Assembly (NCBI GenBank): GCA_002914805.1
Contig: JXTB01000070.1
Location: forward strand, 645,066 to 709,065
Reading direction: 5' to 3'
From: Parasponia andersonii
Taxonomy: Eukaryota; Streptophyta; Magnoliopsida; Rosales; Cannabaceae
Length of the DNA: 64,000 nt
A model generated the notes under the pieces. It did no database searches. It was given only the letters and a program-made list of their open reading frames with translations, and was not told the origin of the DNA. Positions 36,200-48,255 of the stretch are shown here, piece after piece; within the stretch, counting starts at the first letter, position 1; every line of letters starts with the position of its first letter. Both the position numbers and the translations under genes were made by a program.

Positions 36200-36856
36200 T
36201 GTTACGCCCCGCTTATTTGGCTCTCAAAAATTCAAATGTTGTTGCTCATGACTCTAAGGTCCTCTATATATATACTACTCACCCAAGAGGATTGAGGAAG
36301 ACCCTAGAACATGGTGGACAATTCTAGAATGATCAAGAGACATCTTGGCAATGCTAGAAGACTCTAGATGGTGCTAATAAGTCCTAGAAGGCTCTAGACA
36401 AGGGCGGATGGTGCTAGATAGGTTGGATGGTCCTAGAAGCTCCTAGAATGACTTGGAAGAGCCAAGATGGTGGGTGAACCTCTTAGAAGGATCTAGATCA
36501 TGTTTTGCTCTAGAATTCTCTATGTAAATATCTTTGTAGATATTATAACTTTAGTTGAGAATAATCTAGACCCTTTGTAAGATTATGCCACTTGGCACGA
36601 TCCTAACCCTTGGTTGGTTTAGGCTTTGCCTATATAAAGGACTCCTTGGTTTCATTTGTATACAAGTCCCATTTGTGAGAGTTTTAAGCATTCTAAGAGT
36701 AATACAAAACTTTCATTCACAAAACTCTCTCATCCTTACCACCTTGTCTCAAAAGCTTACCCTACGTCCCTTTCTTGAATATTGGTAGGCTGACTTAGTG
36801 CGACGGATTGTGCGAAGTGCTGCACAATTGTCTAGTTTGAGGCTAAGGGCATGACA
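36200..36856 (+). repeat. 5' LTR of family X
   Basis: The 657 bp run from TGTTACGCCCCGC to GGCATGACA. It contains tandem-like phrases built on 'tctaga(a)' and 'ctagaag', a TATATAAAGG box at about 36630, and is followed by GCG and the PBS. It matches 39356-40013 and, inverted, 27498-28152. Confidence 0.9.
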
Positions 36857-36859
36857 GCG

Positions 36860-36872
36860 TGGTATCAGAGCC
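36860..36872 (+). promoter_or_regulatory. Primer-binding site of family X
   Basis: TGGTATCAGAGCC matches the initiator tRNA-Met site exactly and lies three bases after the LTR. Confidence 0.9.
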
Positions 36873-37431
36873 TAAATGGCGAATGTGGGTAGACATTGTC
36901 GTGTTCCATGGGATGGAGATCACAAAGATGCAATCAAACCTTATTGAGACCATAATGAATTGTAAGGCAATAGTGAGACTGTGTCTACGCCGAGCACCAA
37001 CATTGGTGCATGGTGTCTGTGCACCAAGTGAAAGGGTAGGCAAGGTAGAGCAATTCGGTGTGATGGTTTTATGCATGAGGATGTGTATGATTTTCAGTAG
37101 GGGAGGGTTTGTAACCCCCTATAAAGTGATAGGCGGAACAAACTGCGCGTCAGCTTGTTCGACTGGTCCAGATGACTCCGAAGGTGCGTGAGGGATTCTC
37201 TCCTTCTTGCCCACACAAACTGGTTGGAAGCTGGAACCATTCCTCTTATGAGCCCAAGGCAGGGTGAAACTAGTCGATCTTGCTTATATGCTTATTGCGG
37301 GTGATAAGGCTGGCCCGACCTGGCGCGGGCGCCGCATTGGGGTGTGATCACGTGTGCCACAGCATGACCCCTGTGACAATTGGTATCAAAGCTTTGGTTG
37401 CTCGTTATAGCTTGGTGGTTCCATTTTCTAA

Positions 37432-38560
37432 ATGAAGACTATGGCTATAACTCCTGACCTTATCGAAGTTGGTGCTTCTGAATGTGGGCGTGATGAAGGG
37501 AAGAAGGGTGCTACCCGCGGCAAGTCGAGGGACGTGGTGACTAGCTTGGAGGCTAGAGTGTCCCAACTAGAGTTCAACTTGGGCACATTGGGCCAGCGTG
37601 TAAATGATCTAGACTACTGTTGCGACAGTTTAGAGACCGAGGATACGGAGATCCACAGCGGCATCAAAGATGTGCTTGGTGGGCTAGAGGCCGACTTAGG
37701 GCGCGAGATTGAGTCCCTTTATTTGGAGATTACCAAGGTACGAGATCTCTTCCAAAGAGAACTCATTAATGTTTTACTTAGAGTAGATGAGATGGGTGAT
37801 GATCTTGCTTTGTGCAAGTGAGTGGTGGCCACAAGGGTGACCACCAAAACAACCATTGAGGGAAGGAAGGTTGAGGTACCTAAATCAAAGACCTTCAATG
37901 GTTCTCGCAATGTTAGGGAAGTTGAGAACTTCCTATGGGGACTTGAACAATACTTTGAGACCACTGGTGTGATGGACGATGCCAGTAAAATTCGTAATGC
38001 AGCCTTATATTTAACTGATACTGCCATGCTATGGTAGAGGCAGAGATACGGGGAGATGCAACGAAGGGTGTGCACTATAGCTACCTTTGATGACTTCAAA
38101 AGAGAGCTAAAAAGGTAATTCTTCCCCAAGAATGCTGAAGAGAAGGCGAGAGGCCATTTTCGCCATCTCAAACAATCTGGTAGTGTTAGAGACTATGTGA
38201 AAGAGTTTACCACACTCTTGCACGAAGTCCCTGATACTTCAGATAAAGATGCCCTATTCTTGTTCATGGATGGTCTTTAGAACTGGGCCAAGTTAGAGCT
38301 CAAGCACCATGGCATCCAGGACCCTTCTAAGGCCAAGGACAAGAATGGTGGTGGAGCAAAGAGTGGGGGAGAATAAACAAAAAGAGGAAAATGGAACAAA
38401 GATAGTTCCTCCTATAGGCACAAAGACAAGGGCAAAGAGAAGGAAGACTATGACTTCTCCAAGCAAAGAGTCAAGTGCTTTCTTTGTGTGGGCCACATTG
38501 GGCACGCGAGTGTCCTAAGAAGAAAGCTCTCAATACCTTAATTGCCTCTGAGCTAAACCA
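37432..38560 (+). pseudogene. Family X gag, broken
   Basis: An N-terminal coiled-coil-like segment (SLEARVSQLEFNLGTLGQRV) runs to a TGA at 37819. The capsid follows: VPKSKTFNGSRNVREVENFL, SKIRNAALYLTDTAMLW with TAG for the second Trp, FFPKNAEEKARGHF and GSVRDYVKEFTTLLHEVPD. The CCHC knuckle is seen as CFLC in one frame and PHWARECPKK in the next (about 38480-38520), showing a frameshift. It would have assembled virus-like particles. Confidence 0.87.
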
Positions 38561-39315
38561 AGAAGGAGGAGAAGATGGTGGTGCATGTGTTGGTTCCTTG
38601 CAACTCCTAAAAGCCTTGCGATCGGCCTCTAAGTCACAAGCTAAGGGCCTTCTTTTTATGGATACAACAATCAATGGCAAAGCTACTAAAGCCTTGGTTG
38701 ACACGGGTGCATCCTATAACTTCGTCTCTGTTGAGGAAGCTAGGCAGTTAGGCTTGATGGTGTCCAATGGAGGAGGCTCCCTCAAGGCAGTGAACTCAGC
38801 AGCATGCCCCATCCATGAGATTGCTCATGGTGTTAAGGCTAGCCTAGGTGCATGGGTTGGCTAAGTCAACTTATCAGTGGTGCCAATGGATGATTTTGCA
38901 GTAGTACTTGGTTTGGAATTCCTTGATGTAGTGCGGGCATTCCCTATTCCTTTTGCCAACTCTATGTGCATCATAGATGGTGAAAAGGCTTGTGTGGTAC
39001 CAACGGAGCAGTCCACAAAAGCAGAAAACAAAGTACTCTTTGCACTTCAATTCAAGAAGGGCTTGAGAAGAAAGGAGGAGAGTTACTTAGCCATCCCAAA
39101 GGAGTACGATGATAAAAAGTTGGAACCTCAGGGTAACCTGCCCATAGAGGTGCAAACTGTCTTGGATGAATTCCAAGATGTAATGCCTGATGCCCTGCCT
39201 AAGAAACTTCCACCTATAAGGGAGGTGGATCATAAAATCGAGCTTGAGCCAGGCACGAGGGTACCTGTGATGAGTCCCTATCGAATGGCCCCTCTGGAGT
39301 TAGCGGAACTCCGGA
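38561..39315 (+). pseudogene. Family X protease and pre-RT linker, truncated
   Basis: The protease loop ALVDTGASYNFVS (about 38690-38730) is intact. A stop follows VKASLGAWVG, after which MDDFAVVLGLEFLD continues. The linker reads VLDEFQDVMPDALPKKLPPI and HKIELEPG, then MSPYRMAPLELAELRK, where it is cut off immediately before the polymerase core. What follows is host sequence, not pol. Confidence 0.88.
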
Positions 39316-39355
39316 AGTATTCACAAGCATGCAAGTTTTTACTTACTGAGCTTTA
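39316..39355 (+). repeat. Flank repeat copy 2 (inside family X)
   Basis: GTATTCACAAGCATGCAAGT and the following bases to CTTTA repeat, with one mismatch, the Tekay LTR flank that precedes the 5' LTR at 36159-36199. The junction with truncated pol shares the microhomology AAG. Confidence 0.88.
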
Positions 39356-40013
39356 CGTTACGCCCCACTTATTTGGCTCCCAAAAATCCAAATATTGTTA
39401 CTCATGGCTCTAAGGTCTTCTATATATATACTGCTCATCCAAGAGGATTGAGGAAGACCCTAGAACGTGGTGGATACTTCTAGAATGATCAAGAGATGTT
39501 TTGGCCATACTAGAAGACTCTAGATGGTGCTACTAAGTCCTAGAAGGCTCTAGACAAGGGCAGATGGTGCTAGATGGGTTAGATGGTCCTAGAAGCTCCT
39601 AGAATGACTTGAAAGAGCAAAGATGGTGGGTGAACCTCTTAGAAGGATCTAGACCATATTTTGTTCTAGAATTCTCTATGTAAATATCTTTGTAGATATT
39701 GTAACTTTAGTTGAAAATAATCTAGACCCTTTATAAGATCATACCACTTGGCATGATCCTAACCCTTGATTGGTTTAGGCTTTGCCTATATAAAGGACCC
39801 ATTGGGTTTATTTGTATACAGGTCCCATTTGTGAGAGTTTTAAGCATTTTAAGAGTAATACAAAGCTTTCATTCACATAAACTCTCTCATCCTTACCACC
39901 TTATCTCAAAAGCTTACTCTAAGTCACTTTCTTGAGTATTGGTAGGCTGACTTAGTGCGATGGACTGTGCTAAGTGCCGCGCTATTGTCTAGTTTGAGGC
40001 TAGGGTCGTAACA
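39356..40013 (+). repeat. Second LTR of family X
   Basis: The 658 bp run from CGTTACGCCCC (first base T to C) to GGGTCGTAACA. It is not preceded by a purine tract or 3' pol sequence but by host flank, so it looks like a solo LTR joined to a truncated element. Confidence 0.9.
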
Positions 40014-40227
40014 TTGAGCTCATTTTAGTCTTGTGATGCAGATGACGAGGCATTTTGTAAAGTCACTTTTAGCAAGTAATGCCTCGCAGTTACTTTGTCC
40101 AAAAGTTTTGGAAAGTTCAAATTTTACCCACCTTTTTATAAAACAAAAGATAATGTTTAAGAAAGAATAATACTTCATAATTTAACTGTATATGATAATA
40201 TAGTTAAACTAGAGGGTGTTATAGCAT

Positions 40228-40238
40228 TTGTATCAAAG
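40228..40238 (+). promoter_or_regulatory. Degenerate primer-binding site of the Tekay element
   Basis: TTGTATCAAAG, followed by TAGAGG, resembles TGGTATCAGAGCAGAGG, the site usual in this lineage, with several changes. It lies four bases after the LTR end. Confidence 0.65.
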
Positions 40239-40414
40239 TAGAGGTTTAATCGTTTATGAAGATTGCCTACATATGTATGATCATGTGACAAAAGCTCTGT
40301 CAACCAGTAAGTTTTGATTTCTTGTGTTTGCATTAAATTTGTTGCCATATGTTATCTTTTTATTATTGGCTATTATGCTTAGATGTAAGTAAAAGAGCAG
40401 CTGTACAGGTTATC

Positions 40415-41450
40415 ATGCCAAGGGATAAGGGTCAAACTAGTGAGCGAAAGGATGATAAGACAAGTACTACTGAAAATGAGATCAACAAGGATGTCGTTAT
40501 AGGAAGGTTGATAAAGTTGTTTGAGATACAAGCAAGACAGTTAGAAAGGCTTATAGAAAGTGAGGAAAGGCATGGAGATCAAGTACTACCATAGGCCATA
40601 GTTAGACAAGAAAATTATAAACCAGCTTGTGAAAGATTTAGAAAGAATAAGCCTCCAGGTTTTAAGGGAGAAACTGATCCACTACTGGTAGAAGAGTGGA
40701 TTCAAAGTATTGAGGGTATCTTCGATTACATTAGAATTCCTGATGAGGAAAAAGTTTCATGTGCTACTTTTATATTCCAGATGGATGCTAGACACTGGTG
40801 GGATTCTATGAAGTCTATCACTGATATTAATAGACTTACTTGGGAGCAATTTAAGGAAATATTCTACAGAAAATATTTCAGCAATGTACACAGAATAATG
40901 AAAGCTACTGAGTTTGTTAATCTAAAACAAGGAAGTATATCTGTTAGTGACTACATAAAGAAATTTGAAGAGTTATCCTGATTTGCTCCGCACATGATGA
41001 GTACAAATGAGCTAAAAGTAAACTAGTTCTTACAAGGCCTCAAGGCAGAAATTGATAAGGATGATAAGATATCTGCCCATAAAGATATGTCATATGCTGA
41101 GTTTGCTGATAAAGCTCTTGAAGCGGAAGAGGCTGAGCTAAGGGTTATTAAAGCTCAAGAAATTCACAAGAATATAAATATGGCAAGGATAAATACAACT
41201 TTTGAAAAAGGATCTCAGCTAGGGGCTAGTGGAAATAAAAGAAAGTGGAAAAGAATCAAGGAGAAAAACAAAAGCCCTAAAAACATCAAGCTACGGGCTA
41301 GCAAATACAATCAACTACGACCCAGAGGAATGTTCGTCCTAAATACAGGAAGGCTCATCATGGAGAATGTTTAATGAGTTTTGGTGCTTGTTTCTTGTGT
41401 GGAAAGTTGGGTCACTTTACAAAGAATTGCCCGAAAATTTCAGAGGAGTA
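40415..41450 (+). pseudogene. Tekay gag, broken
   Basis: It starts MPRDKGQTSERKDDK. A stop follows LESEERHGDQVLP-like sequence at about 40592. The capsid has ARHWWDSMKSITDINRLTWE, FKEIFYRKYF and NLKQGSISVSDYIKKFEELS. The CCHC zinc knuckle is ACFLCGKLGHFTKNCPK (about 41385-41435). Stops are scattered but the domain order is normal. Confidence 0.88.
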
Positions 41451-41840
41451 GAAGAAAGTCTCAGCTCGTGTGTATATCATGACCAAAGAAGATGTCGAAG
41501 CAAACCCATCTATTGTAGCAAGTGAGATTCTTATCTCTGGTATTCCTATTCATGCATTAATAGACTTGGAGACTACATATCCATTTGCATCACTAGCATT
41601 TATGAGGAAATTGGGCAAAACACCAAAGTACTTAAATTTCAAATATTATGTAACCATTCCGTCAGGAGAAGCTCTATGTTCTAATCAAGTTCTTAAGGCA
41701 TGTCCAATCTAAATAGCTGGTAAAGACTTGTGTGTAGATTTTATTGTATTAGATATGCAAGATTTTGAAGTTATCTTAGGTATGGATTAGTTATCAAAAT
41801 ACCATGCTATTATTGATTGCTATTTGAAGAGGGTAGTGTT
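41451..41840 (+). pseudogene. Tekay protease, broken
   Basis: The reading has ILISGIPIHALIDLETTYPF where ALIDSGATHSF is expected, so the catalytic triad DSG is DLE. A stop after KACPI (about 41710) is followed by DFEVILGMD, then TAG for the Trp of GMDWL. Polyprotein cleavage could not occur. Confidence 0.85.
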
Positions 41841-43330
41841 TCAGCCACCAAGTACAGAGAAGTTCACTTTTGTTGGTACTAGTGGAAACTTGATGATTCC
41901 AATAATCTCCTCAATAAAAGCAAGGAAGTTACTAGAAAAAAGATGCATGGGTTACTTGGCCAACACAATGGATACTAGAGAAAAGTTAAAAGTGAAGCCT
42001 GAGAAAGTGCCAGTAGTTAGTGAATTTCTTGATGTATTTCTTGAAGATTTGTCTGGGTTAAAACCTGATCGAGAGATAGAGTTTGTTATTGACTTATTGC
42101 CCGGTACGGCTCCTATTTCGAAAACACCGTATAGAATGGCTCCAGCAGAATTAAAGGAACTAACAGTACAATTACAAGAGTTATTAGACAAAGGTTTTAT
42201 TTGCCTAAGCTTTTCACAATGGGGTGCTCTAGTTTTGTTTGTAAAGAAGAAAGATGGGACTATGAGGCTTTGTATTGATTATAGGAAGCTGAATAAGGTC
42301 ACAATCAAAAACAAGTATTCGCTTCCTAGAATTAATGATTTGTTTGAATAACTGCAAGGAGCTTCTGTGTTTTCAAAGATTGACTTAAGATCAGGATACC
42401 ACCAGTTGAAAATTAAAGAGGAAGATATTCCAAAAATAGTTTTCAGAACCAGATATGGATACTATGAGTTTTAGTAATGCCCTTTGGATTAACTAATACC
42501 CCAGCTACTTTCATGGACATGATGAATACAGTGTTTAAAGATTTCTTAGATAAATTCGTTATAGTTTTCATCGATGATATTCTAATTTACTCACTCTCAA
42601 GAGAGGAGCATATGGAACATTTAAGGACTATATTGAGAATCTTTAGGGAAAAGCAGTCGTATGATAAGTTTAAGAAGTGCGAATTCTGGTTAGAGAAAGT
42701 TATCTTTCTTAGTCATATGATTTCTGAAAATGGTATTTCTGTGGATCCAACGAAAGTTGAAGCTGTGAATAATTGACTGAGACCTACAAATATTTCTGAG
42801 ATTCATAGCTTCTTGGGGTTAGCTAGTTATTATAGACGCTTTGTTGATGTTTTCTCGAAGCTGGCTTCTCCATTGACTCATTTAACAAGGAAGAATGTGA
42901 AGTTTCATTGGAACGAAAATTATGAAAGGAGTTTTGAGGAATTGAAGCATCATTTGGTAACATCTCCTATACTCTCAATACCGTCAAGATCAGGAGGATT
43001 TGTTATTTATAGTGATGCCTTGAAGAATAGTTTAAGATGTATTCTGATACAAAATGATAAAGTCATTGGCAATTAAAGGAATATGAAAAAAAGTATCCTA
43101 CTTATGATTTAGAGCTAGTAGCAGTTATTTTTACACTAAAAATTTGGAGACACTATCTTTATGGGGAGAAATGTGAGATATACACAGATCACAAGAGTTT
43201 CAAGTATTTCTTTACCTAAAAGAAACTGAATATGAGACAATGAAGAAGGCTTGAATTGGTGAAAGATTCTGACTGTGAAATTAACTATCATCCAGGAAAA
43301 GCCAATGTTGTTGCTGATGCTCGAAGTAGG
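41841..43330 (+). pseudogene. Tekay reverse transcriptase and RNase H, broken
   Basis: The RT has [81 protein letters not shown] and the intact active site FIDDILIYS (about 42570). Then come FLGLASYYRRFV and FVIYSDALKNS (RNase H start), [24 protein letters not shown] and the CDISYHPGKANVVADA-like block at about 43280. Stops occur at about 42349, 42472 and 42774, and a shift near 43070. Confidence 0.9.
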
Positions 43331-44479
43331 AAATCATTGGCTACTATGACTACTAAGTATATTGATATGAAGCATCTCTTAATGGATTTGCATAAGTTAG
43401 AGTTAGAGATTATGCCTACAGATCTAACAGAAAGATTGGTAGCTCTTACTCTGCAACCAACAATCCCAGAGAGTATTAAGCAAGGCTAGAATATGGATCC
43501 ACATTTGATGAATCTAAAGAGTAAAATAGAATCCGGAAAAGAAGTGACCTTTCAGATTTCTAGTGATGTTGTAATCAAATATGGAAATAAACTGTGTGTG
43601 CTTAGTGGAATTGATAGAAAGGAGATATTGACAAAAGCTTATACCACTCCCTACTCTATCTATCCTGATACTACAAAGATGTATAGAGACTTAAAGATGC
43701 ATTACTGGTGGCCTGGTATAAAGAAAGATGTGGTTGAGTTTGTAAAGTAGTGTCTCACATGTCAACAAGTTAAAGCTGAGCATCAAAGACCTACTGGGAA
43801 ATTAAAACCTTTGAACATACCCCAGCGGAAATGGGAAGAGATTGCAATAGATCTTACTGTTGGACTTCCTAAGACAACTAAGGGACATGATGCTATTTGG
43901 GTGATTATGGATAGATATACCAAATCAGCTCATTTTCTTCTGGCTAGAATAACCTTTAGCTTGGACCAGTTTGCTCGGTTATATGTTCAGGAGATTGTGA
44001 GACTACATGGTATTCAAAAAGTTATTATTTTTAATCGAGATTCTAGATTTACTTCAAAATTTTGGAGGAGTGTCCAAGAGGCAATAGGTATGAAATTGGC
44101 ATTTAGTACAACTTTTCATCCTCAAACTAATTGGCAATCAGAGAAAACTATACAAACCCTTGAAGACATACTCAGAGCTTGTGCGTTGGATTTCCATGGA
44201 TCTTAGAGCAAATACCTGCTACTTATAGAATTTGCTTACAATAGTAGTTAGCAAGCTTCCATCAAAATGCTCCCATATGAAGCATTGTGTGGAAGAAAAT
44301 GTAGATCTCCAATTCACTAGGATGAGATGGGAGAAAGAAAATTTCTTGGTCTAGAATTGGTGAGAGAAATAACTAAAGTGGTAGAAAAGATTCGTAAAAG
44401 TTTATTAGCTATTTAGAATAGATAGAAGCATTATGCTGATCCTAGAAGGAGAGAGGTCACATTTGATGTTAGGAACAAA
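43331..44479 (+). pseudogene. Tekay integrase, broken
   Basis: The zinc-binding part reads MYRDLKMHYWWPGIKKDV, a stop, then CLTCQQVKAEHQRPTG. The catalytic core has the three acidic positions: IAIDLTVGLPK, IFNRDSRFTSKFW and QTNWQSEKTIQTLEDILR. Stops follow ALDFHGS (44204) and further on (AYNSS, SPIH). The normal QTDGQSERT block reads QTNWQSEKT. Confidence 0.9.
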
Positions 44480-44911
44480 GTGTTTTTGAAGGTTGCTCCC
44501 ATGAAAGGAATCATGAGGTTTGAAAAGAAAGGAAAGCTTATTCCTAGATATATAGGCCCATTTGAGATACTTGACAAAGTTGGAGATATTGCCTATAGAC
44601 TTGCCTTGCCACCCTCACTGTCGAATGTATACAATATTTTTCATGTCTCTATGTTAAGAAGATATGTTCCAAACTCTTCACATATTTTGAGTTACGAGCC
44701 ATTGGAGTTGAGCCAATATGTGAGTTATGAAGAACAACCAGTGGAAATTTTAGATAGAAAAGAGAAGGAGCTTAGAAATAAGAAGATCCCTTTGGTCAAA
44801 GTACTGTGGAGGAACCAGGAAGTAGAAGAGACCACATGGGAAAGAGAAAAAGAGATGAAAACTAAGTATCCTCACTTACTTGGGCAAGTGAATTTCGAGG
44901 ACAAAATTTAA
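44480..44911 (+). pseudogene. Tekay integrase C-terminus with chromodomain
   Basis: The uninterrupted reading contains GKLIPRYIGPFEILDKVGD, YRLALPPSLSNVYNIFHVSM and the chromodomain VEILDRKEKELRNKKIPLVK, then WRNQEVEETTWERE, ending at a TAA at 44909. In chromoviruses this domain directs integration to heterochromatin. The polypurine tract AATAAGGAGGGAAGGAT (about 44910-44926) adjoins the 3' LTR. Confidence 0.92.
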
Positions 44912-44926
44912 TAAGGAGGGAAGGAT

Positions 44927-47806
44927 TGTGATGTCCAAATTTCTCACATGCATAATAAGCCAATAATAAACATGTTCATATTGCATAATAGACATATCAT
45001 GAAACTAGTGTCAATTTTAAGGTAAATTGCTTAAACTGATTGTTAAATACTTTCGATATGTATTATTATACTAATGTTTGTTAAAGAGCTCCCATGCAAT
45101 GTAAAGGCTCAGTACCCTCAGAGAGAGAGCTTGGTATATGAAAACAACAAAGAATATATTCATGAATAATAATACTATATGCATATACATTAAAATCATG
45201 TATATTGATAACTTGGTCAAATAGTAGTTTTTGGTAAAATATATTTTTCACGCTTTTCGGAGCTAAATTCATTGTGAGCTTAACACGTCAAATAGCTTTT
45301 ATTTAATGTGTAAAAATCATTTCTAGCCTTTTTTGAAATGTTTGTTCCAGGTAAGCATGAGGTGGTAGTCACTATATTGAATTATGTTTAATTGCAGTAA
45401 GCTAGCTTAGATTCAGCATAACCGCGCAATGCCATTTTTATGCATTCTATTAATTGGGTAATTATACTATACTTGCATTATTGATTGGAGTCTAATTGAC
45501 TTTCTTTTTATGTTTAATGATTGGTTATGGGGCTAGGTTCCACCAAATTATATTAAGATTGGCCATATAGGATCATAAGTTAAAGTGTGACTAAATTTCA
45601 CTTTCTAAGCTAAGTTTCACTATTTTGATCTACACTTGGGTGTATAGGATTGACTACCAACATGGTGAGTATGCTAAGAATGTTTTAGAACTTGACACAC
45701 GGAAAGTAATGAGCAAAATACCCCTTAGAATTTAAGTTATGACATTTCTTAGCCATTAAGTATTGATTTTTGACCAAATCTGGTCATTTCTTTCCTCTTC
45801 CTCCCCAGCCGCGACTTGAACCACTCCAATCACTTTCTATACTTCTCTTACCTTCCCTTATGCATATCTAAGAGTTTCCAAGTAGTAGAACTCAATTTGG
45901 AGCTCAAGAAAGCAAGATAGGTTCAAACTAGTCAAGGTAATTCTATTAGTTCTTCTTCCTAGGTTTTGTTTTGTTATTTCAATTATCTACCTAATACTAC
46001 TTAAGTAATGTTTTCTCTAGGTCTTCTTGACTCCTAAAATCAATTTTAAAGCCTTAGAAATCAGTTTTCTGGATGTAGAAGGCAAGAGCTTCTTCAAAAG
46101 TTCAAACTAGTCAAGGTGAGCTTTTTGTGGAATGTAGAATTGGTAATTTATTTCTATTGCTTTAGCTCTTAAATCAAAGATTTTATTTGATGAATCAAGG
46201 TCTTAGGAAACCTTATATATTGCTAGAAATACAGAATTTAAGTGGAGGATTAAAGTTAGACTTAAAGTCCTAAAGTGTCCTTGTTATGGATTTAAGTGTT
46301 GTCAAGTATGGTTGGTTAAGTTTTTATATTTGTAATCTGATTTTCTAAATTTGGGTGTATATTTTGTAGATCCTATTATTTATTACACTCATTTAGTGGC
46401 TAGTTATGATGATACACAAGTGTAAAATTAGTTTTAAACTTTATCTTAACTGAAAGGAATTCAAGTACACCTAGGTTGTTCTAAATGATCTTTTTTGAGG
46501 TGTATATGTGGGAATTGAATTATATAATATTATTGTAGGTTTAAAATCATGATTTTAATCATGTGAAAATGTCCTAAAAATAGGAGAGGTGTTGTCCAAA
46601 TATTTTTAAAACCAAATGGTACCATTTAGAAGCAAATGGACTAGTTTTTTATGAAAGTAGGAGACATTTTGGTTCATTTTGTGATCAAGTTTTTTAATTT
46701 TGTAAAAGTTGTGATTTCAGCCTTGAAGTTGTTTTCTTTAGGCATTTTATGTTGTAGTCATTATTTTAGTAATGAAATTCGTATAAGGTTTTCCACACAC
46801 CTTGCCACAGAGGACACCGACCTTTTCCACTATCTTTTCTACCGGACACAAGGTAAGTAAAGACTTACAACTGTATCACAAGAATTACATGGAATATATC
46901 ATTATGTGAAACTTACTTATTCCTAAAAGTTATAAAATGACATATACATGGCACGTCTTGTACACAAATTAAGAATTTCTCGTTAGAGTATTTAAAAATG
47001 AGTACTATTGTACCAATTTTATAAGATAAGTTTTAATGGCAATTGCTAGTTTGTCGGAGCTGGGTAGAGAAGTCTGTTGATGTAGACTCTCTCGTTAAAG
47101 CTGAATTTATGGATCCTATGATATGTCTCGTTGAAGTGGGATAATATTAGCGTAGTATAGGATGCCCCATTGATGAAGGAAGGAGTTTTCAAAAAACCTG
47201 ACACGATAGTCGCACCTTAATTTTACTCTTGGCCAGAGTTTCCGCCCAAGGTTATCACGGCCTATCGACTTACGGGACAAACAATGTGCTAAGGGTCCTA
47301 ACTAAGAAAACTTTTTAAGGAAAATGCATGGAATCAAATGTTTAAAAAAGAAAATGGTACAATAGAAACTTTTTGAGACTTTAAAGCATTCGTAAGCATG
47401 CATAGTTTTTACTTACTGAGCTTTAGCTCATCTTAATCTTATGATGCAGATGAGGAGGCACATTTTGGTATTGACTAGCCGGTTGTCTGGCTTATCTTTT
47501 GTCGCCATGATCATACAGATGTGGACAAGCTTGACCTGCGGGTGACGTTTTTTTGGTGTGTTGAGATATTTTGGTGTAATATAAATACCACTGCTGATGG
47601 CAAAATATACTAGTGAAAACCCGTTTTGTTTGTATATTTTGTAAGTCATTTTTTGCAAGTAATGCCTCGCAGTTGCTTTGTCCAAAAGTTTTGAAAAGTT
47701 CAAATTTTACCCACCTTTTTATAAAATAAAAGATAATATTTAAGAAAGAATAATACTTCATAGTTTAACTGTATATGATAATATAGTTAAATTAGGAGGT
47801 GTTACA
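44927..47806 (+). repeat. 3' LTR of the Tekay element
   Basis: The 2880 bp run from TGTGATGTCC to AGGAGGTGTTACA and match 33864-40223 minus the nested element. It keeps two segments deleted from the 5' LTR and shows the uninterrupted target of the family X insertion near 47420. Confidence 0.92.
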
Positions 47807-48255
47807 CCTTAGTTTAAGCTAGAGTATACTTTGTAGCAAAAGTGATACAAAATAGAAAGATTATGTAAGTTGAGAAAAAAAAGAAGCAAAAGGCTACTAA
47901 GTTAAATAGAAATTAGGATATTCTAAAATATAAAAAAATTCTGAGTCACCTAATTTAGGAATATAGTAGGGCAATATAATACTGAGAATTTGTTTGTAGC
48001 TTGGTAGATTCTTAATTAATTTTTATTGCAAAAGATAAGTAGATAATATCACTGATAAATGATAATTTAGTCGCCTATTAATATTTATAATGAGGTGCTT
48101 ATGTAATGTATCAAAATTAATTATATCATTTTAATATATTTTTATGCTATTATAACTTGTTTGAAAATTTTTTCTTTTTACATTCAATTAAATTGTTTTT
48201 TGCTTTTTTCATTAAGTCATGCCTCCACTAGAATTTAGGTTTGGCTCCTTTCCTG

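Larger units (their letters stand above)
36200..40013 (+). mobile_element. Ty3 family X retrotransposon, truncated and rearranged
   Basis: It comprises 5' LTR 36200-36856, PBS, gag and protease up to the start of RT (39315), then 40 bases of host Tekay LTR (39316-39355), then a second LTR 39356-40013. The outer flanks CTTTA (36195-36199) and TTGAG fit a short eroded duplication (TTTA/TTGA), and the intact empty site is visible at 47420-47430. Because host flank lies between the internal region and the second LTR, this is not a simple insertion. Confidence 0.88.
33864..40223 (+). repeat. 5' LTR of the Tekay element, with nested insertion
   Basis: It begins TGTGATGTCC and ends GGTGTTATA (CA changed to TA). 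Without the nested 36200-40013 it is about 2.54 kb. Compared with the 3' LTR it lacks about 160 bp after 34203 and about 190 bp after 40050. Confidence 0.9.
33864..47806 (+). mobile_element. Tekay-type Ty3 chromovirus with long LTRs
   Basis: LTRs at 33864-40223 (carrying a nested family X element) and 44927-47806 flank a 4.7-kb interior with PBS, gag, protease, RT, RNase H, integrase, C-terminal chromodomain and purine tract. Long LTRs of about 2.9 kb and a chromodomain fit the Tekay (Del) lineage. The flanks CCCTA (33859-33863) and CCTTA (47807-47811) are a 5-bp duplication with one change. Many stops and frameshifts make it inactive. The same LTR family occurs as a solo copy at 54772-57543. 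Confidence 0.92.
33348..48255. mobile_element. hAT-like element in the kinase gene, host of the Tekay insertion
   Basis: At the point where the kinase reading ends, the sequence becomes CAAGGGCAGAGCTACTCAGG with 'gggggcaattgcccc' just inside. At the other end it closes with CCTCCACTAG...TTTGGCTCCTTTCCTG. These resemble, in inverted orientation, the GGGGC(A)GAGC(C) ends of plant hAT-type elements. The flanks CCAATACA (33340-33347) and CCAAAAAA (48256-48263) could be an eroded 8-bp duplication. Its own non-coding AT-rich body is 33414-33863 plus 47807-48230, about 1 kb, split by the Tekay element. Confidence 0.5.
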
